This document shows, piece by piece, positions 24,399 through 34,433 of a stretch of DNA of 64,000 nucleotides. A program made the translations under genes and the position numbers. Every line of letters begins with the position of its first letter. Within the stretch, counting starts at the first letter, position 1. The stretch is from Circinella minor. Its lineage: Eukaryota; Mucoromycota; Mucoromycetes; Mucorales; Lichtheimiaceae. A model generated the notes under the pieces. It was not told the origin of the DNA and ran no database searches. It saw only the letters and a list, made by a program, of their open reading frames with translations. The stretch spans positions 186,001 through 250,000 of the forward strand of contig JAEPRB010000025.1 of assembly GCA_016758965.1 (NCBI GenBank), written 5' to 3'.

Positions 24399-24806
24399 AA
24401 ATGGGTCGGCAAGGTATTGCTGATGTAGGAACTTGTGGATATTTTATGAGAGTATATATGCCAGAGTTGTAAAAAAAAATAGTGGCTGATGGTGGTACAA
24501 AAATACACATTATAAATGAATGGAATTGGGTTGGTAAGTATTGACGATGCTTTTTCTTTTAGGAACTCGGTGTTTTATGAGGGTATATATGCCAGCGTTG
24601 TTACTGATATGTAAAAAAAATAGTGGTTGGTGGTGGTACATATATACACATTATAAATGAATGGAAATGGATTGGTAGGGTACTGATGATGCATTTCTTT
24701 TAGAGACTTGTTGGTGTTTTATGAGGATATATATGCCATGTTGTTACTGATATGTAAAGAAATAGTGGTTGATAATGATACATGTATACACATTATCAAT
24801 GAATGA
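24399..24806. repeat. Three-unit tandem repeat, about 130-145 bp per unit
   Basis: Three successive units share a TTTTATGAG-TATATATGCC core (about 24442, 24572 and 24717) and end in TACACATTAT-AATGAATG. The units differ by small indels. The array begins about 80 bases after the 23867-24320 MITE and stops just before the 3' end of the minus-strand pseudogene at 24815. Confidence 0.75.
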
Positions 24807-25260
24807 GTGAGGAATCATTTTGTTGTTTTTTGTTTTTTTGATGAAGATGAACTTTCTGCGGATGAGGATTTTGGAGGTGCTGATGATGATGCTGTTGTTG
24901 AAGACTTGGATGTTGAGATCAAAGATGAAGGTATGAATGTAGGTGGTAATCTCCAACCAGCTGAGACTCTCAGCGATTCAAGATCATTGGTTGAATTGTT
25001 AATAATTGACCGCGTATTCTCCATAATGATAAGGCCCGTCAAGGCAAGTTTGAACAAAGGAACTATCTTCTTTGTGAAATTTTCTGAACAGGTAGGCAAC
25101 CCCAAGTACTTTGATCTTCTGATTCTTGATATGAAGCCAGCAGGTGAGTCCATGACAAGCATTGCCGCCTTGGTACCTGAAATAATGAATAATTAAGATG
25201 GTGAACAATCATTTCATATATAACAATAAGTGTTACTATATTAAGCTCCGCATACCACTA

Positions 25261-25784
25261 GCTGCTCACAAGATGCGAATTAATTCACAAAAAATCGAGT
25301 TACCTAAATAGGATATACCTATTTTGGTATATGATATGACGTGTACATAAGCTGAGTTGAGCATCTCTTAAACTACCTGAAAGACAATCAAACATGCCTC
25401 AACCTTTATTAATTCTTCATAAAATAATGAACAGCAACAACAGCAACAATATAAACAGTAATCAGATTTCATTTTTCTTCGAAGTTGAATATAATGAAGG
25501 TTTTGCAGTTATAAGCTAGCAACAACACAGTAGCAGCAATCTTCAAATATAAAAAAGAAGAGGATAGTCAACTACCAAGATGTGATGTATTGGCGATAGA
25601 CAAGAAGCATGATGGATGGATATGAGATATTTTAGCATTACCATATTAAGTAAGTAGAAAGGGAAAAATGAGGCCCAAACCGCCCTATTTTTAAGCCACC
25701 CAGATACCTAATTAGGTATCTCCCATATACCATATAAAGTAATGCTCAAATTTTCAAAAAATTAATTCGCACCTTGTGAGCAGC
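25261..25784. mobile_element. MITE-like element of 524 bp inside the nuclease-family gene
   Basis: The left end GCTGCTCACAAGATGCGAAT and the reverse complement of the right end GCTGCTCACAAGGTGCGAAT match for about 25 bases with one mismatch. TA lies at both flanks (25259-25260 and 25785-25786). Internal short inverted repeats (ACCTAATTAGGT-like) are present. It separates two parts of the surrounding coding sequence, directly after the codons for LGYVIS. Confidence 0.75.
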
Positions 25785-26658
25785 TACTGATTACATATCC
25801 AAGGACTTTAGCTTTTCGTAACACCTCTTCTGTTTCAGCCAATTGAGTCAACATGTCATGCATGATAATAGGCATTTTGATGAGACCATCTTTGATAGAT
25901 TTCGTTTGATCGTCATCTTTTCCAACTTCTATGCAACCCACTTCTATTCCATTTGTAGAATATATCGTATCAATATTATGCCCCATTTTACGAGTTGTTG
26001 CTGGTTTGATGGCTGGAATGCTACGTTTTCTGTTCTTGGCGTCACCATTAGCTTTACTCGATCCTTCGGATCTATTGATAGATGGATAAACCAGTTCAGT
26101 TTTCAATTGCCTCCAATAACTTAAAAGTATGTGTTTGTCTTGCTTTAAAACCTACCCTTTTTCAGTAATATTGCTACCTTGAATTACTGTCTTCAAAAAA
26201 CCCCAATTTTTGTACAATTGGTCATATTCAAGCATTTTATCAAAATCGAGAGTGTGATTGTGAAAAAAATGACATGCAGCATTTGGTAATTCAATTGAAA
26301 TCCAAGATTTCAAAGGTTCAGTTACGGGGTCATGATCTAATTCTCTGGCGAAGTTGTATGCATCCAAGGGAGTTTCCTAACAAAATAGAAGCAGTAGTTA
26401 TTAGTTTATCCAATTGCACATTTCATCTACCATTTCCGTTATTCTCCATCTATTTTACTCGTTTATTACCAATGAACTGATTGTGTTAAGAATGTCAAGT
26501 ATGTCATCTGGTAAACATGGAAACATGGGATCTCCAAAGCCATCCAATCGATCCAATTCTTCCTCTGAAAAGATGGACTCCCAATTTATGTCCCCTAAAT
26601 CCAAGATTAACGATTGTGATGGGCTAAAGATAAAATAAGTAAATATCTTTAGCCGTTC

Positions 26659-26677
26659 CTCTCTCTCTCTCTCTCTC
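26659..26677. repeat. CT microsatellite
   Basis: A run of about nine CT units lies between two exon-like blocks of the surrounding pseudogene. A similar AG run occurs at about 34718-34738. Confidence 0.8.
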
Positions 26678-27473
26678 CACGCGTTTCTCTCTCCATATCC
26701 ATAATATAATCATCCGTGTGCTTACTGGTGGTAATTACATTGGGTTGCAAAGTCGGCTACAATCTTATCAACAACTAAAGCGGTTTTTTTTTTCCTTTTT
26801 TTCCTTTTCTTCATTTTGTTCCTCGTCGTCGTCGTCCTCCTCCTCCTCTTCTTCAAGTGGTAAAACCCATAAGTCACTTTCCCGTTTCAATAATAAATTG
26901 GAAAGGTTTGTCTTGATCTGGTTTTTATCTTTCAAGGACAACAGCACATTCATGGAATTGGAAGTAGCCTTTGATTCTGGTGTTTCTGATGTTGTTGATG
27001 AGGATGAAGCTGGGGTGCCGTTATTCTGTTGATTCATAACTTGCAATACTTCATTCCAGGGAGGCGTTCTACGAGGTTTTGACTATTTATAAGGTTTAAT
27101 ACGGGCTTTTTTCTAATTGCGGATGCCATGCGTATACTGTGTGTCTCTATGGAAGTACTAACCAATTTAATGTCAAGTTTTTTTGCAGCTACGCTTACGA
27201 TATCTGACCATTTGTTGATAAGATTGTCTTCGATAGAACTATTCTTAGCAATAAAACTGGGATTTTGCTCGACAAATTTACATAAAGATGATGTTTTGAC
27301 AGACTGCAAGAAATTTTCTACAACTAAACTAAGCTCATTAGCAACCACACAACATGTAAAAGGGAACAGCACCAAGTTAAATTCAGGTTACTTACAAGTT
27401 TTTATTTCTATGGAGACGCCTTCCATGTTTACTATCAAATATGTGTATTGGAGGAGTCAAAGAGTCAAAATGC

Positions 27474-29719
27474 GGCTCGGGTACCATAAGTGGGGCCGAC
27501 GGATTTAATTATTTTGAAAATTGGCCGAAGCAAAGCTGAGGCCAATTTTTAAAGACCTATTATATTAAAACTCTCCTATTATGTAACTATATGGCATTTT
27601 TTTTTATCAAAAAAAGAAGCGATATATATAATATATGATAAATAATAATAATAATAATAATGGTATGTAATATTAATGGTTGTGTCGTATAAGTTTATAT
27701 GTACCCGTTTGTTCATTTTGGAAACTAGATTCATTGGTTGTTATTATTTAAAAGAGGACATGTTCCTCGTCCTGTTCTGCCAACACAAGTATTACTATGA
27801 CATGTTTTACAATGTCTCACATGTGGTGGTGCACGTAAACCATCAAAGGTACTAGTACTTGAAGAATGAACAGCATATGTAACGAAAATGGTGGATCAAG
27901 CGATTGTTGTGGTATATATGGGTTATAAAATATTGTTGATTCGATTGTATTTGTTGTATTATTATTACGTACGTATTGTTTCGTTTGAAGATGATATGAC
28001 AGTGGAATTAACGTGTTCAGTGTTGCTTGTCTCTTCTTCTGTCGATGGTGGTAATGATGATGATGAAGAAGAATCAATTACTTCATCAATAATAGCTTGA
28101 AGTTGAGGTATTTTAAGAGCAGCTGGGTTTTGTGCTCCTGCGATATTGCGCTTTCTTCTTGATGGAGAGCAAAGTTTCGATTTGTTCTTTATAGCTATTT
28201 TTCGTTACATGTATATTTTAGTACTCACACCATTTGTCAATGCAACTACGTAAATGTTCAGGTGCTTTATAAAAAATAAATCTTCCGTCAACAAAAGCTG
28301 ACCATAACTTTGAAAACTTGTCAAAATCAGTTTGTTGGTTACGTTGTAGTTGTTGAGGGAAATGTTGTAGAATTAGCGAGTCGTATTTGTTGCGTTCAAC
28401 CTGGGTTTGTACAGGAATAATATCATGAGCAGCACCTTGACGTTGAGCCATAAATATATATTGTGATCCAGCTGTATGTGCTGTATGATAGAGCTATGTA
28501 AGATGATCAATGAAGCTAAATCAGATAAAAATGTCCTATTTCTTGTGCATAATAATGAATTGTCTGCTGCACGGATGTTATAAAGATCCATAAGTGACCG
28601 AAGTAGAGTAGAAATTCCAAAGCCTTCATTAGTCAGCAAGATGAAGGACGTATTTATATACCCCTGGTTCATTATAAATGGCCGGTAATCCAAGTTGTAG
28701 ACGTAAATCATTTATATGTCGCGTGAGCCATAGCTGATAATGTCCTTTGTGGATTTTATCACGCCTGTTCATTGTTACCACCTAAAACATACCAATGAAT
28801 TAGTTTACATACAATCATTTTTTTAACCATTGAATATACATACATCAATGTTATGGCACAATCAATAATCATCAAGAACTACATCTTCTAATGCTGGACT
28901 AGCGCTTAATTCATTTATATTTTTTTCTGTAGTGTTATTATCGTCAACAGTGTTATTAGCATTATGATAGTGGGCTGCTTGGGACGTAGTGGGAATGATA
29001 TCTTCAGTACCTTCTTGTCTATTACTATCCTCTTCTTTATCTTTATCATTACAATCTTTATCAAGAATATAATCTTTATCAAATACATCATATTGATCTT
29101 CTTGGCTGAAGGAACCATGGTGTCAATTTTTTTTTCACCAAGTGGTAGGTACATGATCATCCTCCGCTAATAATGATGTTGGTTCTTCCTGTACAGACAT
29201 TGCTGTACTATTAATAGAAGAGCTTGATGATGATGGATTATTATTATTATTATTATTGACAGTCGTGTTAACAGAGATAAATGATTTTTTTTGTTTGCTA
29301 TCCACTTTTTTAGGACGTCTGGCGTTGTGCCTACTTGAGCGTTCTTTTGACCGGAAGGTCGACCTCTTTTTTTTAGTGGTTGAAATTTCCCTCCATTGTG
29401 AAAAAAAAAAAACATCATTATTCAATGCGCTTGAATATGGTTGAATGTAGTTGAATGTAGGTGAATGTAGGTGAATGGAGTTAAATGACGTTGAATAAGT
29501 GGAGGTGGGAAAGATGAAACATTTAGAACAAAAGATATTTTAAATACATTATGCAGGCACTCACAACCTTTTCGCTCTCTAAAAAAAATTAATCATATGT
29601 ATAGACTCCAGGCATAACAACAGATTTTTATTAAATCGAGTTCTTATTGGCCCAGACTATTAATCTTATTAAATTCTTCTCTGATTGGCTTCAGTGGCCC
29701 CATCTACGGTATCCGCACC
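27474..29719. mobile_element. 2.25-kb TIR element, copy 1 (unknown superfamily)
   Basis: The element is about 90% or more identical by eye to 58925-61185 over its full length. The left end GGCTCGGGTACCATAAGTGG and the reverse complement of the right end GGTGCGGATACCGTAGATGG match at 18 of the first 24 positions. A hairpin follows the left end (AAAATTGGCC...GGCCAATTTT). Unlike copy 2, I see no target-site duplication at this copy, so it may have been rearranged after insertion. It lies just inside the right CAGCGTT end at 29837. Confidence 0.75.
27750..29425 (-). pseudogene. Gene remnant inside TIR element copy 1 (AT-hook, Cys cluster)
   Basis: On the minus strand the remnant shows, in order: KKRGRPSGQK, an AT-hook-like core (about 29360), then MNRRDKIHKGHYQLWLTRH (about 28770). 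LRSLMDLYNIRAADNSLLCT and MAQRQGAAHDIIPVQ (about 28450) follow. Last comes a C-terminal Cys cluster CKTCHSNTCVGRTGRGTC (about 27800). Relative to copy 2, a short insertion near 28480 shifts the frame between LHSS and MAQRQG. The protein is repeated within this window but I do not recognise a known transposase fold in it. It could be an accessory DNA-binding protein of a mobile element or a captured gene. Confidence 0.6.
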
Positions 29720-30712
29720 ATCAATTTCAAAATCGGTGGCTCAATTTCGTTCAAGTAGCTCAATTTGGAAATGTGGCCCATGTTCAAAATCATGGCTCAT
29801 TTTTATTTTGTGTGGCCAAATTCAATTTCAAACGCTGTATACGTATACTCTCTTTCTTATTATTATTTTAATGAAACTTTTCATCCCATAATTCCATAAA
29901 CATATTGATTGAATGAAAAAGGTTTCCGCCACAGGTTTCCGCCAGGTTTCCGCCTTTTCCGCTATGACCGAAACCCAATACTGACATAAAGCATAAGAGA
30001 ACAAGAAAATTCATACTTTATTAGCGTCAATGTTAAAAAAAAGTTATTGCTGTCATGGACTGGATCAATAGTTTCACAGTGAAATATAGCTCTTATAATA
30101 AAAGACGTGGAATAAAAAACAAAAGGAAGAAATCCCAATGCCGGGAGAAAATCTAATGAAATAAAAGCATTATCTAATGGGAAGTTCATGATTGCGTATG
30201 GAGATGAAAATTCTACTGATGTTAGTGATTCCAAGAACATTGTCGACAAACCGAACCATTAATAAGGAATCTACCATTAGTCGAACTACTGCCAATGAAT
30301 CCAGCGCTATGGAATTGAGCTTATATGAAGTGATAAGTACGTTTTCAAAAGTGTTAACTGTGATTGCAACATAATTTAGTGTTAACAGATCCAAATTCTA
30401 TTATAGCACTTCAAATATTTAAAGATAGCAGCAGCAGCAGCAGCAGCGCAATAATAATCTCCTAAAGGCATCTGTAAAAAGAATTAAAATCATGTACTAT
30501 TTGTGGCACCATTGAGTGTATAAAAGGGAACAAGAAGAAAACAAAATGCATCTCGAACAATACCATTTGATTACTTCAACTATTAAATGATTAAATATTA
30601 CATATCCAGTACGTATGACAAATAGCTAGCTATTATCATTATTTTCTTGCAAATAGTAAAATATAACAATAGAATAATCTTCCTTTCGCTTCGCTACCGG
30701 GGCATTTCCTAA
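29720..30712. other. TIR end repeats and non-coding DNA
   Basis: The first part (to 29837) is the right CAGCGTT end with TGGCTCA-type subterminal repeats. Next come three GGTTTCCGCC units (29922-29960). A short AGC microsatellite lies at about 30429-30447. No gene is recognisable in the remaining sequence. Confidence 0.5.
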
Positions 30713-32060
30713 TTGGGAACAATTAATTTTATCTGCCTCATACATGGTATCTGGGCCAATTATCAAGACATTACCAAACTTGATTATCCAGCAGAAGTTG
30801 ACATTGAAGTGATAAAGCGAAAAGTAATAATGTTTTATTTTAATACTCTTGATAAAACTCTATTAAAAGTAATAAACCAACTTTCATTCATTCTTTCTTG
30901 TGAAATGTATGCATCACAACCGATTAATGATATTAACAACAATTTATTGTGATGTATGTGGTGGATCGATTATAGGTTCAAGATACCCAATATTCTACGT
31001 ACTCGATAGTTTAGAAGAAGATTTATATGTCAAGCGATGCAATTAAATACAATAATTATCAGTAGACATTGTGACAATCTTATTTGAAAGTCTGACGAAC
31101 AAAATAATCGCTATTGGCTTGGATGCTGAGGGAACTACGAAAAGACAACCAAAATAAAAAGGAATAGTTTCCGTTATTCAGCTTGCCTATGAAGATATAA
31201 TTTATGTATTTCATCTAAACAATAATAATTCAATATTACCTGTATCATTTGCAGCATTGTTAAAATGTGATCGTATATTGAAGACAGGAAAAATGGTTAA
31301 TTGTGATCTTAGCAAAATTACCCGGGATTTTATTAGCAGCTTTACAAGGGATGGAGAAGAACAAGAATATTGCCGGGGGGAGGTTTAGAACTTAAGAGCT
31401 TTTGTCGTGATCGTGGTGTGATATCAGATGGTAGAATAAAGCTTTCTTGTATGTGTGAAGTAATCTTGGGTCACAAGTTACCAAAAGAAAATGCCGTTCG
31501 TTTAAGCAATTGTCGACATCACAAATAGAATATGCAGCACTCGACGCTTTAGTACCATTACAAATCTATAACGCAGTACACAGCAGACCAATGATTAACC
31601 AGCCTGTTACTAAAACCACACCGCATGGAACATATATTAGTTTTCATCCAGGATCTTCAAGGCGACCAGCAACATATGGTATTATTTCAGAAGAGCAAGT
31701 GCAATCATATAATACAAAGTTATCGATAGTAGCAAAATATTAATTAGTATTACCAATGTTACATTCCTGCAGCATTAATTGATTTATACAACACCCGAAA
31801 ACCATTAGAAACATTTGACAATATACCTTTTCTTGCGGTTATCGACATGAGACAGTTGAAAACGACTATGGAATCAGTAACAGCAGTAGTGGTAAATCAA
31901 CATATAGAGATTAATCAAGAGCAAAATGAGGAAGCATCATCATCATTATCAAACAACCGTAGCAATAATAATTCGGCAAACACTGTTAATAATATTGACG
32001 AATATAATGGAATAGCGGTAGAAGTAGAAAAAGAAGAAGAACAGGAAGAGGATACGTAAA
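30713..32060 (+). pseudogene. DEDDy 3'-5' exonuclease-like gene, degenerate
   Basis: The first piece (30713-30952) reads KLDYPAEVDIEVIKRK and has a reverse-strand copy at about 49480-49675. Downstream, frames with stops contain IGLDAEG...GIVSVIQLA, then GKMVNCDLSKI, then LELKSFCRDRGVISDGR, and finally SQIEYAALDALVPLQIY before the stop at 31743. The order DxE, D and YxxxD is that of the RNase D/WRN-type 3'-5' exonuclease fold (DEDDy). A further piece at 31790-32059 continues with PFLAVIDMRQLKT and an acidic tail. Stops and frame changes at about 31150 and 31370 indicate decay. Part is also copied at 48680-48840 on the other strand. Confidence 0.6.
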
Positions 32061-32559
32061 ACGTTTCAGATGATAATGAAAATCATGTACTAGGAACTGA
32101 TGAGGAGAGCATGAAATTTGGCCATGAGCAAATGTATCAAGCACTACAAAATAAAAATAAAAATAAAAATATCGTAAATTTATATACACATAGTGCATTT
32201 CACTTGTAATCGTCAAGAATTTCCACTGATTTCTAGAGGCTCCGACGCTTTGAGTATCATTTTTAAGCATATTAGGAACAATTATCAAAGTTTAGAAATT
32301 TGTAAAAATGTTTTGAAGCTTGTCAAAGTTGGTCGGTCATAGCCCATTTCTGACCGTTTTGGCTGGGCAAGCGACAAAATTGTTCATGTGTATGGGTAGC
32401 CAAAAAAGAGGAGAAGAGATAGTGTTGCAAAGCAACACTCTGCCCTCGTACAAATTGGAAATATAAACTGGAAATATAGTAATTTTTAATAACAAACAAA
32501 ACCTTCCAGATGATTATAACAAACAAAAATAAAATATTCATTTATGATTTTATTATTTT
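32061..32559. other. Non-coding spacer
   Basis: AT-rich DNA with AAAAT repeats near 32150. A 72-residue minus-strand frame (32323-32541) is Phe/Leu-rich and unrecognised. I see nothing else. Confidence 0.4.
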
Positions 32560-33330
32560 TTCGATGCTACTTCTCGGCAAGTAGTACCATCTCTTCTACC
32601 AGGACAGATGCCTGAATGACAATTTGAGCACCGCGGCCATTTCTTCTTTGTCTTGAGAAGGTTGTTGTTGTGTGTTGGTGATTATGAAGAATAATTTATA
32701 CTTTACACATGGAATGGAGGTAGTTGCAAAAAAGCAGGTGAGAATGATCCCATCATGTTTAGTAAAAAGATTGTTGGGTAGTAAGATGGAGAGAAAGTTA
32801 AACTAGGAGCACGATGATATAGAGTAGAAAAAATAGCTTTTTTTTGGTGCTAATCGTCGTTGTGGTTATGCGTGTGTGTGATGATGAATCATCACTGTGT
32901 TAGCTTGTTAGGAATAAGTAAGAGTTGGTGGATTAATAAGAGGTTGTGGTATTTGAGCCTTAGAAGCATCCAATGCTGTGTTGCGAGCCACCTGTACTAT
33001 CTTTGAAGGCATTTTCTTAGATTTTATTTGTTATTTCTAATGTATTTTTTTGAACAGAATATTATTGAGCTTGGCAATTATTATTCCTAGTAAGTACTGT
33101 ATTATCGTCGAGATCAGGTGTTTCAATCAATAAATCGGGATCCATCAGTATAGTGATATTTTTGGCAGGTAATACGGTATGTAGTGACAAATAAAATGAA
33201 AACACTGATATAAATTGGACCCCAAACCATTTAAATGCTTTGCGCCACAATACTAAGTCATTAACTGCCCAAAGTGGCTCCAAATGGAAAAATACAATCA
33301 CACGCCATGAAAAGCATCCCAAACCACCAT
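32560..33330 (-). pseudogene. Remnant of a Cys-cluster repeated protein
   Basis: Minus-strand text beginning MPSKIVQVARNTALDASKAQ (about 33012) breaks after LINPPTLTYS. It resumes as NNLLKTKKKWPRCSNC followed by HSGICPGRRDGTTC (about 32600-32660). The CxxC...C-G-R...C arrangement matches the C-terminus of the protein in the 2.25-kb TIR element. The upstream frame 33062-33322, with HTVLPAKNITILMDPDLLIE, may be another exon. Function unknown; several stops are visible. Confidence 0.45.
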
Positions 33331-33407
33331 GTTAAAAAAAAAGATGGATCGTTTGAAACGAGGAAAAATCCTGTACAAAATAATATTTTATTTTACAGAT
33401 AGAAAGT

Positions 33408-34412
33408 TTAAATCTTTTGGGCTAAAATTACAGAATTAACAACTTCATTTTGTGGATGAATTTCAGCCAAAGGTTCTAAACCATTATTATCCTCTAATAC
33501 TAATTGACATGTATTTGAATATAATAATTCTCTCAAACAATTTGAACTACGGACCATTAAGATCGCCCCAGATTTCATCTTGTTTGTAATGTGACACAAA
33601 AATTCCTTTTTCTCTTGATTGTTTGATCCTACCAATGCACCTAACATGATCACATCTGCTTTTTCATATCCTTGAAATTCTTCTAAAGCATCTTGAGCAT
33701 AAAATTTCATTTTATCTTGTAATCCATATTTAATAGCCAATTTTTTGGATACATCAATGGCTTCTTGACTCTTGTCAATATTATCAATACGCTGTATTCC
33801 TCCTCCTTCTGTTTCTTTGTTGTTATTCCTGTTCGATGATTGCCATATAAATTCCATGGAAGATAATGGCAATGGACCACTACCAATAAATATCATATGC
33901 GATAAATTAGCACCAATACCCAATAATGCATGCAATTCAAGTCGAACAAGAAGTTTATAATTGTTGGCATAAGTAAATTCGGGAATGTCATATAAGGGTG
34001 TGATCAATTTATTGGCCCATTGTCGTTCCAAAAGATATTCACCTGTTGCACAAAGCGATCGAAGGTGAGGAGTTAATTTTTGAATTTTTGGATCCTTGAG
34101 TACAATACGAGCCAAGTTTGGATCACGATGCGATATACAAAGATTTACTAGTTCTGTAAATAAAGTATTGATAGAATCGCTTGGTTCGAGAGATCTGGAT
34201 GATGCAAGACCATGATAAATACGCTTGATTTCATTAATAAGGATTTGGCCCAGTGTAGAAGAAGGTAATATTGTATTATTATTGATCTTGTTACTTTTTT
34301 TCAATGGAGATACATTTGAAGTAGTAGTCACATTCTTGGTGGAAAAACCATTTGTTTCGATACCAACAGTAGTGCTAGTATTAGTATTGGTAGTAGGAGG
34401 ATAATAGTTCAT
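33408..34412 (-). CDS. Nicotianamine synthase
   Basis: Nicotianamine synthase joins aminopropyl groups from three S-adenosylmethionine molecules to form nicotianamine, a metal chelator for iron, zinc, nickel and copper. The single-exon frame encodes 334 residues. After a low-complexity Asn/Thr N-terminus come the family blocks: LFTELVNLC (about 83), EFTYANNYKLLVRLE, then the SAM-site strand MIFIGSGPLPLSSMEF, YGLQDKMKFYAQDA, VIMLGALVGSNNQEKKEFL and GAILMVRSSNCLRELLY. An upstream in-frame Met at 34433 would add MFFFYFA, which looks like read-through of a T-rich leader; the Met at 34412 was preferred. The lack of introns is unusual in this window. A run of seven Gs lies about 45 bases upstream. 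NAS is patchily present in fungi, so transfer or differential loss is possible. Confidence 0.9.
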   Translation of the reverse strand: MNYYPPTTNTNTSTTVGIETNGFSTKNVTTTSNVSPLKKSNKINNNTILPSSTLGQILINEIKRIYHGLASSRSLEPSDSINTLFTELVNLCISHRDPNLARIVLKDPKIQKLTPHLRSLCATGEYLLERQWANKLITPLYDIPEFTYANNYKLLVRLELHALLGIGANLSHMIFIGSGPLPLSSMEFIWQSSNRNNNKETEGGGIQRIDNIDKSQEAIDVSKKLAIKYGLQDKMKFYAQDALEEFQGYEKADVIMLGALVGSNNQEKKEFLCHITNKMKSGAILMVRSSNCLRELLYSNTCQLVLEDNNGLEPLAEIHPQNEVVNSVILAQKI

Positions 34413-34433
34413 TGCGAAATAAAAAAAAAACAA

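Larger units (their letters stand above)
24815..27375 (-). pseudogene. Member of a repeated fungal nuclease-like family, interrupted by a MITE
   Basis: Several exon-like blocks follow one another on the minus strand. They are 27375-27100 (FLQSVKTSSLCKFVEQNPSF), 27090-26770 (RRTPPWNEVLQVMNQQ, then a long Glu/Asp tract), 26640-26470 (GDINWESIFSEEELDRLDGF), 26367-26155 (LDAYNFARELDHDPVTEPLK), 26106-25790 and 25180-24815. The fifth block holds KMGHNIDTIYSTNGIEVGCIEV followed by GKDDDQ. It resembles a PD-(D/E)XK core (D, then E-X-x-K). The last holds MLVMDSPAGFISRIRR and a Ser/Lys-rich tail. A one-base frame change near 27100 and a 524-bp element (25261-25784) between the last two blocks make it probably non-functional. 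The family is repeated but has no function known to me. Confidence 0.6.
21037..29837. mobile_element. Possible 8.8-kb Tc1/mariner-type composite bounded by CAGCGTT inverted ends
   Basis: The left end (TA followed by CAGCGTTGGAAGTTA and TTTGGCCAC) matches the reverse complement of the right end (CAGCGTTTGAAATTG and TTTGGCCAC) at about 24 of 28 positions. Both ends are flanked by TA, the target of Tc1/mariner elements. Inside the left end lies a Tc1-like transposase remnant. The ends also carry several TGGCTCA-type subterminal repeats. The interior holds a MITE, a nuclease-family pseudogene and a 2.25-kb TIR element that stops just short of the right end. This fits one element swollen by nested insertions, but the two ends could come from different copies. 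Confidence 0.5.
20525..29976. mobile_element. Possible outer inverted-repeat pair (GGGTTTC...GAAACCC)
   Basis: At 20525 the sequence GGGTTTCTACAGTCGGAAA is followed by CTGGCGGAAA. At 29922-29976 the reverse strand reads GGGTTTCGGTCATAGCGGAAA followed by two further GGCGGAAA units. The two ends face each other and bracket the Tc1-like inner pair at 21037 and 29837. They could be ends of an older element into which others inserted. The match is short and the link is inferred. Confidence 0.35.

Noticed and set aside
24807..25196. 129-residue plus-strand frame with an acidic stretch
   Set aside because: It is antisense to the recognisable minus-strand MDSPAG block of the repeated family; the acidic run is the reverse of a Ser-rich tail.
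26718..27032. Ser-rich 104-residue plus-strand frame
   Set aside because: It is the reverse of the Glu/Asp-rich exon of the minus-strand family gene.
33062..33322. Membrane-protein reading of an 86-residue hydrophobic minus-strand frame
   Set aside because: It has no continuous helix pattern and adjoins the Cys-cluster relic, so it is more likely a decayed exon or shadow.
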